Shown: piece by piece, positions 12,301 through 24,773 of the stretch
Layout: every line of letters starts with the position of its first letter
Position numbering within the stretch: position 1 is the stretch's first letter
NCBI GenBank assembly: GCA_963966185.1
Contig: CAWZYM010000402.1
Span: forward strand, 157,001 to 221,000
Direction of reading: 5' to 3'
Source: Rhabditoides inermis
Taxonomy: Eukaryota; Nematoda; Chromadorea; Rhabditida; Rhabditidae
DNA length: 64,000 nt
Position numbers and translations under genes: made by a program
The notes under the pieces: model-generated
Told to the model about the DNA's origin: nothing
The model's input: the letters and a program-made list of their open reading frames with translations, nothing else
Databases searched by the model: none

Positions 12301-15300
12301 ATTTGAAATCGCATGATGATGAATTAGAAATCACAGGCACGCGTTGAGAGTCGTATTATGCATGCATCTGGACGACCGAGAGAGCCTCTAATCAAAAAGT
12401 GTTTATGTGGTTTGGCAATCGAGGAACGAGGAGGGAATATGTGGGGAGAGATAGGACCGAAGTAGTTGGGGGGGCTGACAAAGTAAACGCGATTACTTGT
12501 CATTACCTACCGGGGCACGCTGTCACTGATACGATTAGCTTATCGACACAGGCATAAGTCATAACGTTGGAAATGGGAACACATAACACATTGTTAGACT
12601 GGGGACGTAAATGTGGAAAATTCAGGTCGAGAAGGTGGCGATGACGACCGCCAAGCCGGTAACGGCTACTGAGGAGGACGAGGACGACGATGACGAGTAC
12701 TCTGACGAGGACGACAGCGAGGACGACGAGGAGTCGACCGAGACGGACAAGAAGCCCGCGACGGCGGCCGTCGGACAGGACCCCTACTTCACCCACAACG
12801 AGCCCGCCAAGGAGCACGAGAACTTCAAGGAGGCCGAGGAGCGGCTGGAGAAGAGCTACCACGAGAAGATCAACAAGGTGATGAAGGAGTGGGCCGAGCT
12901 CGAGGCCAAGTACAAGAAGATGGCTGCGCACGACCCGAGCGGAGCCGCGGCTTTCAAGACGGACATGACGAGCCGCTTCCAAAAGACGGTGGCGTCGCTG
13001 GAGGACGAGAACAAGGCGGCCAAGAAGGAGCTGGAGACAGTGCACGAGGAGCGCGTCCAGGCCACCCTCAACGAGAAGAAGCGACAGGTTGGTAGTAATA
13101 TAGTAATAGTTTATCACCGTGTTGACTACTTAACATGGGCATCATAGGAAACTAACAGAGCCTACGTGGGGGAACCATCGGTATTTGTTTCCGGGTTACA
13201 GTAGTCGTTTGTAGGCGACGCACGACTACCGTCAGGCGCTGGCTCTCCACGTCGGCACCGCCAACAAGCACAATGTGCTCAAGACTCTCAAGGTAAGTGA
13301 GAGGGGTTTAAGTGTTTATTTCCAGAATCAAAGACAGAGGTTATATCAAACGCAGATAGTTTTAGTCGAGAGCGGCTTGCGATGACCACTAAATCTCTCG
13401 ATGTAGTGTGTCCGCCACAGCCGTATTTACAGTTTGCGGCGGTTCTCGAGAATGTTCGTAAATTTCATTTCTTTTAGTACATACATCCGCTTTTTCGATT
13501 AGAATAAACATGACATTTAAAACTCTTGCCGGATGTCCCGGCTCGCTGTAAGCCGTATACGGTAGAATGTGTACGCACAAGAGGGATTAGGATGAGAGAG
13601 AGGGGGGGAGAGCCGCCGAACACAGGCAGAAATGAGGAGGTACAGACAAATCCGCTTTATCCTCATAATAATTTGTATTCGCTCAAACGCTTTCACCGTT
13701 TCTCGTTATCTCCCACTCGCTCTCACCACTCTGCGAATCAACCGAAACCGTTTTCCGAGGGACTGACACAATTCTCATAAAATGTGTTCGGGCGGGAAAG
13801 GGAAAAATGATTTGTGTGATATACTCGCACGAACTGCGCAACAGAAATTGTACATGAGAATTGCCTAGATGTTTCTTTGATTTTTGAACACCATACACCA
13901 CACGTCCTCTTGTGGAGAAATAAGTGCATAACAAATAACGATGAATCGATATTTCAGACGTACATCCGTGCCGAGGAGAAGGACCGCCTTCACATGCTCA
14001 ACAGGTGAGACAGCGTGACAAATGGGATTTCACTTTACATGTGCGAATGTAATAAGGAGTACATTGCAATTAGGATGAAAGAGAACAAAATTAGGTAAAC
14101 ATATCATATTTTATGCAAATGCAGATACCGCCACGTGCTGCGTGTCGACCAATCGCAGGCGGCCGCCATGAAGCCCGTCCTCCTCCACCGCCTTAGGTAC
14201 GTCCTTATCTTAACCAGAACGCGGATCACTCGTTCGCACTCGTTTTCATATAACCATTACCAGAACACGGATCACGTTGACACGCTTGTACTCACATGCG
14301 TATTTGATAGTCACCCTCGTGGCGTGCTCATTGCCCGTTTGTGAGATGAGCGATCTCTCTCGCACACATCTCTCGCCACTCCCTCCCCAATCATTAAATA
14401 TAAATTAGCCGTTGCGACAGGCGGTGTTGCACATTTTTGCCGCCTCGCAATGTTCGATCTTCGAAGCGAGGGAGAAAAGAAAACTATTTCTATTCGCGGA
14501 CGTGAAGCCAGCAATTTCGAGACGCGAAGTTCACGCGCAAATATGTCGTCGTGAGAGACTTCATTACGTGAAGTTGTCGAAATCTTAGTCATGAGAGATT
14601 GCGGAAGTCACACGAACACCGTGTACTTTTGCGTGGATTAGTTGCGAACACAATCCTACAATCATACAATAATAGTGTATATCCTAGGAAAACCGCTTGA
14701 AACGTCTCAGAGGAATGGATTTGTGATTTCTAATTTTGCCTGATGATTGCGAGGGGATTTTTTTTTTCGGAAAAAATTTCAATTGGAACACATTTTCTGA
14801 TTTTATGAAATGTTCTCTGTCTTTAATCTGCTACATGCGAATGCTGATGCCAATTACAACATTTGAATGTTTGAACAGAGCCCCATTACTGAATCATGAT
14901 AATAACACGTGAATGGAACACTCGTCTACATCGTCGTTAATGATATACTTTGGAGATCTATAGTGTGCAAATGTTTGCAAATGTGGAAAATTACATGTCG
15001 AAGAAAGCCTGTATCTCCCTACTCGCTACAGTAGCATTGTATAAATTGAATAAAAAAAAGTGTATGCTCTGTTTTTCAGGTACATTGACCTGCGCATCAA
15101 CGGAACAATGGCTATGCTCCGCGACTTCCCCGATCTCGAGAAGAACGTCCGCCCCATAGCCAGTCAGTTCCTTTTTTCTTTACAAAAAAACTCAATACAT
15201 TCATCTTTTTCGCAGTAATAACAGGGTGCAGTTTCGCCTATAATTTGGTGTCTGATGACAATGTTGGTATCGGGAAAATTGTGCAGCCCCCCACTCGTAA

Positions 15301-18122
15301 ATATAGTGCGCACTTTTGCGAACGGTTGGTTATTACGACAGAGCTGGGAGCTTTCTAGAGTTCCTTTTTGTTTCCACTCGACTGGTCGCACATAATCATT
15401 GTTTTTGAGGGAATACCGGGCGAAGGGGTGTTGCTATTTTCGGTAATGGCTAGACGCTGTGTAGCCGGGTGAACACAACCGCGTGATTCGACTGGCCGGT
15501 CCGCGGGGATATTGGCTTTCTCCTCTCTCTCTCGTTCTTTATTCTCCCAGCTCAAGTACTAGTAGGCAATCCGAGCCTCTTTCATGGCAAACAGAGAACA
15601 CGTCAGGTGTCTCCCGATATTATTTGTGCGGGGCGATATCGGTAATTTCGAGACAGCTGCAAAAATATGTGATTCTGAAAATGTGAGTGTGGAAGTGACG
15701 GGAAAGGAGTTTTCATTGGGAGATGTTTATGAGGAACGGTATTTGTGTAAATTCAACAGATCAGTGGTTGCACATGGAGATCAATTACGAAACGATCCGC
15801 ATTTGCGGCGAAAATGGATTATGACACGAGGAACACATTGATTTCATTATATATTTGTCACATAATTGATACCGACAGTAATAATGCATAAATGAATCCG
15901 AATCACTTTTCAGGAAATAGCGTTTATAGATAAATGATTAATTGATTTGAAAAAAAACATTTCAGCGACGTTCTGGACGGAGCTGCGTCGCGAGAACACT
16001 CCGGAGCTGACGGACGCGGAGCTCGACTCTCTGGAGGGACTCGCGCCCGACACGCGCAACAAGAAGCTCGTCGACATGTACAAGAGGAGCTTCGACAAGG
16101 TACGCGCTTTTTTCGATTTCCATACTTATTACACAATGATACAATTTTGAGCGTAATGTTGAACAAATGATAGTGATGATAGTAATATTAATAATAAGAA
16201 TAATAATCGTTGTCAGCTGCACTCGTTTGCCAAGCTGGACGTGAAGGCCCCGGCCGCCACCACCCCCGCTCCCACCACCACTGAGAAGACCAAGGTGCGT
16301 GGTGATTGGTGCACATCTGCACATCAAATAAAATCAAAACAAATCAATTGTTTCTCGAGAATCGCTTATTCACGTACATATGAGAGATGGTTTGGTTAGC
16401 GCTGTGTTCACGTCAAATTAGTTCTCATCGGAAGAATCCAGTGAGGCGACAGGCGCCGAAACTGTTCTCCTCTTCGATATTAATAATAGTCTTTATCTGC
16501 CAAGAGAGATCAGAGACACAGTACCACAGTCGGAAATGTACAATGCTGCAAATACTCTGAGATGCGACATATGTACGTCTGTATATGTCTTTGTTTTATT
16601 GACGAACGCAACTTATGCGAGTTTGTTCTTCAGGTTCTCGACTCGTCCGTGGACAGCGAGGAGGAGGACGATGAGTACTACGAGGACGAGGACGACGAGG
16701 AGGTGCGCAAGCGGCCCGCCGTCGTCGCCGTCGACACCGCCAAGCCCACCATCCACGTCGAGCCCATCGTACACTCGATCGTCAAGCCCGCCCCCGTCGA
16801 CGAGAACAAGGTTTGTTCGTGTTTGTACGTGTTGTGTAGCTGGTGTTGATTACTAGTATTTAGTAGAAGGTGAAGGTGGCGCAGACTGTTCTGAATTGGT
16901 CAAATCGAGTATATATATATATATATATACAAGGTTATGTGATTACGAATTTTGTTTTGAAGGCCGAGAAGAAGGACGCCGCCACGCAGACGTCGGCCGA
17001 GGAGGACGAGAGCACGAGCAGCGAGAGCGCCTCGACCGAGGAGGACGAGGACGACGAGGAGGAGGAGGACGAGGACGACAAGTCGAGCGAGCTCAAGGAG
17101 CTCCGCGTCGACATTGAGCCCATCATCAAGGAGCGACCGATCGAGGAGCGCCGCCCGCTGCCCGCCTACCTCCGCCAGGAGAGACTCATCCAGACCAGGG
17201 TGAGTGGAGAGGGAGAGAGGGATTCGCATTTCCCTGGTCATCACATATCATGTGATAAGCGCCGTGATCCCTTGTAGAACGCCCACCATTCACTCGTTTT
17301 TGTCGGCTACGATATCATTTGCCGATGAATGCGTCGCTCTTATCGCTCGTGTTTTGCGGGCGCACGCGCGTCGGCATTGTTCCAACAAAAACGCGATAAG
17401 CCTCTGTGGTGTGATCGGAGCGCACCGACCGAACCGGATGTGGTGCACATGTGCAGATGTGAATCAAATTCATGTTACAATTATAGGGCCATATACGGCA
17501 ATTACCCTTTTAGTAATTACTACTCTCATCTGTGCTAAAAAAAATCATCTCATCTGTGCTAAAAAAAAACACTCACAACAAACTCACAAACTAAAAATAG
17601 CAAACGCGAGTGTTTTGCAGAACGACGCCGAGTCGTCGTCGCTGCCCGCCTCGTCGTCGCCTCTCTTCCTGATCGCGGCCGCCGCCGTGCTCACCCTCTC
17701 CGTCTTCGCCGTCGCCGCCATCCGCCGCAAGCGCCAACACCACGGATTCATCGAGGTGGGTGTGAAGGGTCAGTCCGCGAGGTCAGACTCAGCTTTTGCT
17801 GGCAAAAGACCCGAGAACCCTCAGAAAGATTTCCAGAATGATCCTCAGACGATCTCAGAACGCGCCCCACCCTCAGAAAGATCCTCAGAATGTGTCTTTT
17901 TGTAGCATATACTTTTTGATACATAATCGAGTCTGACCTCTACTTAACTACCAGAGGCGCCGTTTCTTGTTGCATAATAACACGTGAAAAAGGCAGAAAA
18001 TATGATGATACAACAAATCATTTCAGGTCGACGTGTGCACTCCCGAGGAGCGTCACGTGTCGGGCATGCAGGTGACCGGCTACGAGAACCCCACCTACTC
18101 CTTCTTCGATTCCAAGGCCTAG
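8108..18122 (+). CDS. apl-1: amyloid precursor-like protein APL-1
   Basis: Complete type I membrane protein of 736 aa (C. elegans APL-1 is slightly shorter). Exons: 8108-8164, 9937-10022, 10138-10231, 11259-11385, 11513-11640, 11767-11886, 12626-13087, 13215-13292, 13958-14004, 14125-14196, 15080-15162, 15966-16099, 16217-16294, 16634-16810, 16963-17199, 17621-17755, 18027-18122. Order of parts: signal peptide (1-16), cysteine-rich E1 with growth-factor-like and copper-binding subdomains (about 25-200), a very acidic Glu/Asp stretch (about 210-240), helical E2 (about 245-500), acidic juxtamembrane linkers, one membrane helix (about 674-694), then a short tail. The tail keeps the signature [13 protein letters not shown] at the end, the endocytic and PTB-domain binding site. 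There is no Kunitz insert and no recognisable amyloid-beta sequence, as known for APL-1. In worms the shed ectodomain is needed for moulting and viability. The E2 core is split by unusually many introns. Confidence 0.97.
9311..9362. repeat. (CT)n microsatellite in apl-1 intron 1
   Basis: More than fifteen uninterrupted CT units are visible, with a shorter GA tract of the opposite strand sense upstream near 9112-9140. Both lie in the long first intron. Confidence 0.9.
9502..9566. repeat. two-copy tandem repeat in apl-1 intron 1
   Basis: A unit of about 32 bp (CTCTCTAGAGTAAAGAGAGG followed by GATCGTA) occurs twice head to tail. It contains a small palindrome around CTAGAG and sits next to CT/GA microsatellites in the 1.8 kb first intron. 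Confidence 0.8.
16480..16565 (-). repeat. repeat family B copy, apl-1 intron
   Basis: This contains AATAGTCTTTATCTGCCAAG and GGAAATGTACA in inverse orientation to copies at 42204-42320 and 44946-45040. It lies in the intron before the acidic exon at 16634. The 5' part of the family (TAGCCTAGGGTCAGC) is degraded here. Confidence 0.7.
17779..17943. mobile_element. repeat family D (MITE-like) in apl-1 intron 16
   Basis: About 165 bp bounded by short terminal inverted repeats: AGGTCAGACTC on the left and GAGTCTGACCT on the right. Internally it carries TTTTGCTGGCAAAAGAC, itself a small palindrome, and repeated CCTCAGAAAGAT units. A second, shorter copy lies at 28749-28853. There is no coding capacity, so it is probably a non-autonomous DNA element. 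Confidence 0.75.
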
Positions 18123-20227
18123 GCCGCTCAGGCTCCGCCTATCCAAGCCCCTCCCCCTTTCGACTAGACCCGTCTAGCCGACACTAACCCACTACACTTG
18201 TAATAATCTCGCGCGCCCTCATACTAACGTTGTGATGTTGATCCCGTTTTGGTTTGTGAGTGCGTGGAGAAGAAGCACGTCTGTCATATTGTATGTGAAT
18301 CGCGGCGTCGGCGGCGTCGTGGAGTCGTCGTGGCGTCGGTCCAAGGCTGACGTCACGCGCCGCGCGGCGTCCCACACGCGAACAGTGTTGTGTGTCCTCG
18401 CGATTGTACGTTGTGTGTGTATCTCTCCTTCTCTCTTGTGTTCATACTCGATTCAGTCATATTCAGAACTCTTCTTCTCTCCCTCTCTTCTCACACTTCA
18501 CACAATTTGTACATCAACCCTATTATCCCCCTCGATAACAGCCCACACAATTTCGACAATAATTGATTGAGATATTGATTGTACTATGCTTGTTCTCATT
18601 ATTCTCGAATATCTTTAGATTAAATATTTTGTAGAATAGTGATGTGTCGTGTTTGCGATAGTGGAATGGGTTATGGGACCAATGGAGAGATATCTGGAAG
18701 GGGAATGAAGGAAAGGAAAGAAGGAAGAGCACGCGAGCTCACACATCAAAACACGAAAAAAATGCAATCACATCAGAAGGAATGCCCGTGTGTCACAATA
18801 CAGCCAGTCACAACAACCATTCTCTTTCTTGCTCCCTCTCTCTTCTTTTCCCCTCCCTCTTCTCTCGAAGTTGACGCGATGCGTCAACTTTGATGCTTAC
18901 GTCAAATTGAAACGTTGTGTAGTACTAACACAGCCCCTCTCTCTTTGTTTTTGTTTCGTTCTCTCGATTGTTCGTTGAAGAGTGAGTGTTTTCCCCGCGC
19001 TCTGGTGTTGATTCAGGCGTGTCTCATTGTAAAGCCTACACATGTCACAACCATATCTCCCCGTTCTCGCGAGAGGAACAAAATCCCAGAGTGTCAGTGA
19101 GAAAAAGGGAGAGAGAGAGAGAAATATCAACAACAATTCAGTGCAGCAATGCGATATATTCCTTGGCACATGTTCGTCTTGAGGGAGGCGGGGCCAGAGT
19201 GAGCGTCTGCGCCCTCTTCGCGACCCGCACTCTATCGTTGCACTCTCTCATCTCGCCTCTCGATCAATAGAGCCACCTCGAATCTGCCGCGCCGCTACAA
19301 CAAACAGGAGAGGCGCACCGGTGCTCCCGCGCCTAAATTACCCTCATTACCCGGCTGTCTTCGCGCATTTTCGCCGCCCGCTTTTGATGTTGCGTGGTCT
19401 GCGTGGAATGCTTGTGCGCCCCTCGCTGCCCACGCGACCACTCATCGCTCCGTTGCTAATATCATCGCACAAACACCGCCGCCGCCGACGTCTTCCCTTT
19501 TCCACGCGTCTCCATTTACTTTGTCTCTGCTATCGCGTTATTTTACGAATATGCACGCCAATGTGGTGTTATGGCTGGCAGTGCGTGTATTATGTGAATG
19601 TGAATCGGCTGATCGCCTGCGAGCCGTCAAAAGAGACTCGTCGGTGGTCATTGTTAGTCTATTTCGCATTATCGATCCGATCTGCTTTCCGTGCACTTTC
19701 TCTCTTGTCCGTACACTTGTGAGACGAGATGAGCCGATTGCGACAATGTGTTCAGTTCATCCCCCGCATTTCGCACTCACGTTTTCTTCCCTCCTCGGGT
19801 GTCTATCGCGGTCTTGCGAGTTTTGACATTCTCACCCGTTCTCTCAACTCTTGCTCCTTCACGGCCCACCGAACTCTCTCTCTCGCACCCGTGTCTCTTG
19901 TGATTTCGGGCGTCTCATGTTCCGTTTCTTGCCACGCGTTTCCTGTGTCGGGTCCGGCCTGACGAAGGAAGGAAAAGGAGAGAAGAGAGTGGCGGAGAGA
20001 GTGTCCGTTTTGCAGTGGCGAGTGCGAGAGAGACCGTCGTCGCGGAGGGTCGGTGGCTGCGAGAGTGCGTGAGCGAGAGCGAGAAAGAGAGCGAGAAAAA
20101 GGAAGAGAGAGAGAGCGAGAGAGAGAGAGAGAGAGAGAGAGCGTGTTTAGAGAGCGCGGAAGCAGCGGTCGGTTAGAGAGAGAGAGTGCAGCCAGGCCGG
20201 GAGGGCGGGCAGGAGGCGCGAGCAGCA
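18123..20227. other. intergenic region between apl-1 and the ORP5/8 gene
   Basis: No supported gene. It contains the apl-1 3' UTR, pyrimidine-rich spacer, a perfect 10-bp-stem hairpin at 18868-18890, and a purine-rich GA stretch (about 20040-20150) immediately upstream of the next start codon, probably in its 5' UTR. Confidence 0.6.
20065..20185. repeat. (GA)n purine tract upstream of the ORP5/8 start
   Basis: An almost pure GA/GAGC stretch ending some 40 bp before the start codon. GA tracts of this kind near worm promoters can bind GAGA-type factors, but here it may be only a microsatellite within the 5' UTR. Confidence 0.7.
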
Positions 20228-21498
20228 ATGGAGCAGCCCGAGAGCGCCAGTCTCGCGCCGCCAATGCTGTCCGACGAGCGCGGCTCACTCAAGGTCCGTT
20301 GCCCTTCTGGTCTCCTAATGGTCTCCCGCTTACAGCGTCAGAAGAAGGAGTACCGCGATGAGAAGAAGCGCGTGGCCAAGGAGCTGGTCTCGGCGCTGCG
20401 CGACCCGACAGTCGTCGTCATGGCCGACTGGCTAAAGGTGAGCTGGGAAAGGGAGGAAAAGACATTATCATCCACCAACTCTTTTTAGGTGCGCGGCACG
20501 CTGCGCAAATGGAATCGCTACTACTGCGTCCTCAAGCCGGGACTGATGCTCATCTACAAGAACAACAAAACCCACAAGGTATTTATTGAGTTGATTAAGT
20601 GTTTTCTGCGCGTCTATGATTCACAAATTAGCGACCTATTCAGTCAGAAATGTCTCTTTTTCGATGTCGCGTCCTGTCTACTTTTTGCGCGTCTCTCGAC
20701 TGTTTTCGATGGTTTCTGAACAGCTGTGATCATTTAATCGCGCCCCTTTGCAACCACAACACCACATATACAAGTGGTGCGTGAAAATTTCATTGACTCT
20801 CGACGTGAGCTGCTGCAATATCTTTCCTTTAGCGCGCAATGAGGGAATAAATTTAGACTATGGCACGTTGGAAGTTAGATGATATAAAAGGGATGATTGA
20901 TGACTTTGAGTCACTGGCGCGACTTTCATCTACCGACATGTTTCAGCACGGCTACTGGGTGGGCACGATCCTGCTCAACACGTGCGAGCTGCTGGAGAGA
21001 CCCAGCAAGAAGGACGGATTCTGCTTCAAGGCACGTTGCCGCTATACCATGACCGTTTTCGCTGGAAATTTAGCCTTTTCGCAATTGGCAGAGGAGAGAG
21101 AGGGAGGGAGAATGGGGTGTGCTAATCCATGATTCTCGAATTGCGCGTCCGCGTCAATTGGCTGGTGACAAATCGCCGACAATCGAATAGCTTGTTACCA
21201 TCTCTCTCTTTACAATATTGTGTTTCACGTGTTCTTAAAAAACTGTATAAATTATTATGAACAACGAATGCCTGCAGCTCTACCACCCGCTGGATCAGTC
21301 GATGTGGGCGACACGCGGTCCGCTGGGCGAGTCGCACGGAGCCGTCACCCTCCAGCCCCTACCCACCGCCTACCTCATCTGCCGCGCGCCCAGCGAACAG
21401 GTTCGATACTTTGAGCGTGTTCACTATTGATTACCGGTGAACAGTCACTCTTTTTTGCGGCTCGCATTTTCACACTCGCGACCGACTGACTCTCTGGC

Positions 21499-21539
<41 letters not shown>

Positions 21540-22265
21540 GGACGAACAGTGATCGGAAACGTGATACCCCCTCTCTTTGCTACTTTATCGAACTGGTTAC
21601 GCAAGCATATATCAGTGGGTGTGTATGTGTGTATGATTGCGCCGCGTATATTGTTTTGACTGGGAATGACAGCATGGGGATGCGTGAGTGTGTCGTCGGG
21701 GAATGTGTGAACCGGGATGGATAAACCATATAAGGCATGATTGCAGGCGGGCAGGTGTTGGATGGACGCGCTCGAGCTGTCGCTGCGCTGCTCCGGACTC
21801 CTCATGCGCACCATGCACAAGGTAAAGTAGCCGTCAGTCTCTTCAAACGACTCCGAATTGTTTGTGATTACCCTGCAACGACTTGGAATTACTTTGAATG
21901 ACTTTTGATATGTATTCGAAGAGACTGATCACGCTTTAAAGCCGTGTTCCTAGTTATCAGAGGACGGACAATAGTCTGCAAAACAAGATACGCAGACGGT
22001 TAGAGCTGAGCACCGCAGTTCAACTTGCCAAAGTGCAGTCAGTCGTTCTTCTGCCATAGTGTACTTGACATGGCATGACATATATATGTTATGTCGCTTT
22101 TTGTAGTTGGAGATCACCAGTCTCCATCCCCAACTACTTGTTGCATAGTCAGGATATAGCGATTCTATATAAATGATTGATGGGTTTTTTTAAACCTCTC
22201 ACTCACTGTAGTTATGTCTTGGTTATGTATTGTGTGATTTTCCCTTTCCTTTTATACTGTTCCTC

Positions 22266-22327
<62 letters not shown>

Positions 22328-24724
22328 CGTAGTTGGACGAGAAGAAGGAGGAGAAGGAGGAGCCGCTGGCCAAGGGCGACACGGATTCGCTGGACGCTGT
22401 GGAGCGGGAGCCCGTCTCCGACACGGAGGCCGAGAAACACTTTGACGGTGCGCCTTTTTTTTGGAATATGATTGTTCACGATTTCTTGTTGAATCATTGC
22501 AATCCATGATCATACTTCATTGTCAATATTGGTTAAATGGTATGGTCTTGTTGAACCAATCCATGACCATACGTCATAGTCAATATTTGTTCAATGGTAT
22601 GCAATGAATGGGAGAGCCCGAGTAGTGAACCTGAATTGTTGCTGAATGCGGTACTGACGTCATTGAGTTATTTGCATTTTAGGGTTGGACGATCAGGAGG
22701 AGGCTGTAATGTCGGAGGGAAGTGACTGCGAAGATGCGGCCGAGGAGAGCGCGTGGACGAGGAGTGAGCCCGAGGCGGTCAGTCTTTCTCTCTCTCTTTC
22801 CCTCTCTCTTTCTCTCCCTCTCTCTCTCTCTCAACTCCCTGTTCAGTTCGGTCTGCTCGGCGATGGTGCGCAGACGGAAGAGGTGGGCGAGGAGAACAAG
22901 TCGCTCGTCTGGTCGCTCCTCAAGCAGGTCCGCCCCGGCATGGACCTCTCCAAGGTACGCGGTCATTGAGTGATAGACACGAGAAGATTGAGTGGTATTT
23001 CGCTTTTGTAACTCCGCGTTTTTGGAACTCTGTTAATTATCCACACGGAATCGATCAAATGTGTGATGCATCCTCAACTGGTGTATGTAGGTCGTCCTGC
23101 CGACGTTCATTCTGGAGCCGCGTTCGTTTTTGGAGAAACTGGCCGACTACTACTACCACGCCGACCTACTCGCCAAGTGAGCTCGTACATTATTTCCGAG
23201 TACCTCTCGCTCGTAGTTCCTTATTGGTTGCTCTCGCAATAGGCCTCGTTTCGCTTCGTGCCCTTTTCGCGTCTCTCTCCTTTTCTCAGTGTCCTCTCTC
23301 TCTCTCCCTCCCTCCCTCTTTGTGCGTATGTGCTATTCCCGGAGGAGTCTTGTCTCATCTCCTTTAGGATAGTTGACCGCCGCCGCCACGGCTGTGTGCT
23401 GTAAACAAAACACGAATATAGAAGCATAGAAGAGGAAAAGGAAGGAGAGGGGGAAGTTATGAGTATAGTCTGCGCCAGAGCGATAGTTTTCGATCTACTT
23501 CACTTGCAGTTCAAAACGGTGCCATAACCGTCTGTCTCGCTTGTTTTGCGCGCTATTGCCGAGACCTGACGCGTATTCCTCTGATCTACCCCACAGCGCG
23601 CAACTTATTGCGAGCATAAAACTATATATGCTTGCAGGGCGGCCGCCGAGGATGATCCCTTCGAACGCATGGTGGCAGTCACCAAGTTCTACCTCTCGGG
23701 ATTCTACAAGAAACCCAAGGGTCTCAAGGTTCGTTCTTTCGCTTTTTACGCATTTTATCATCGATTCGCCAAGTTTTGATTTTTCTTGACTACTTGTTCT
23801 TTATTCAACTCCTTTTTTCAGAAGCCGTACAACCCGATTCTCGGCGAGACGTTCCGATGCAGTTGGCAGCACCCGGACGGCAGCAACACGTACTATATTG
23901 CCGAGCAGGTGAATATTTGCGCAATTAATGGCTATGTCGTTCTACGGTACTTTATAGGTGTCTCATCACCCTCCAGTCTCCTCGCTCTTTGTCACCAACA
24001 GAAAGGCCGGATTCAACGTGCAAGGTGGGTAGGAAAAATTTCATAATTTATTTAATTTTTATATTATCATTTTATTGAATATTTTATTATATTTTTTTTA
24101 TCAAATCTATTCCAGGCACTATCCTCGCCAAGAGCAAGTACTACGGTAACTCGCTGTCGGCTATGATGTTGGGATCTATCAAGTGAGATAATTTATCTTT
24201 ATTACTTTATTAAATCAAATTGTATCAGGTATAATTGTTCGATGAAGCAGTGACTTACTTGAATACTTGAATGCTTCTTCAGCTTGCCTCCGCGTACTAC
24301 GGTGTTTATTACTACTGAAGAATTAAATAGAAATATACAATAATGTTTTTTTAGTAAATAACTTGGTATGCAGGATCTCTCTGCTGGCTCGCGGCGAGAC
24401 GTACACTGTCACCCTACCGTACGCCAACTGTAAGGGAATCATGATCGGCACGCTCACCATGGAGATGGCCGGACAGGTAGCGATTGATTTGCACTTGCAT
24501 ATTTCGTCTATTTATACATGTATATTGTTATGTATCCGGGACCTATACCTCTTCTTAAGTCTATTATTGTATTCATGTTATTCATACTCATATTCTGTCA
24601 GGTGTCGATCGAATGCGACCGCACCGACTACTCGACCCTGCTCGACTTTAAGCTCAAACCCATGTTTGGAGGTGCGCTGTTGTTGTTGTTGTTGTTATTG
24701 TTGTTATCGTCGTCGTCGTCGTCG

Positions 24725-24773
<49 letters not shown>

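Noticed and set aside
12503..13117. 204-codon minus-strand open frame
   Set aside because: Exact antisense of the acidic and E2 exons of apl-1; G/C-rich exons often leave the other strand open.
22262..22329. CRISPR-like array
   Set aside because: A perfect tetranucleotide run with no spacers, and the DNA is eukaryotic.
24675..24772. Poly-Leu, poly-Asn or poly-Cys coding stretch
   Set aside because: It is a trinucleotide microsatellite inside an intron of the ORP5/8 gene.
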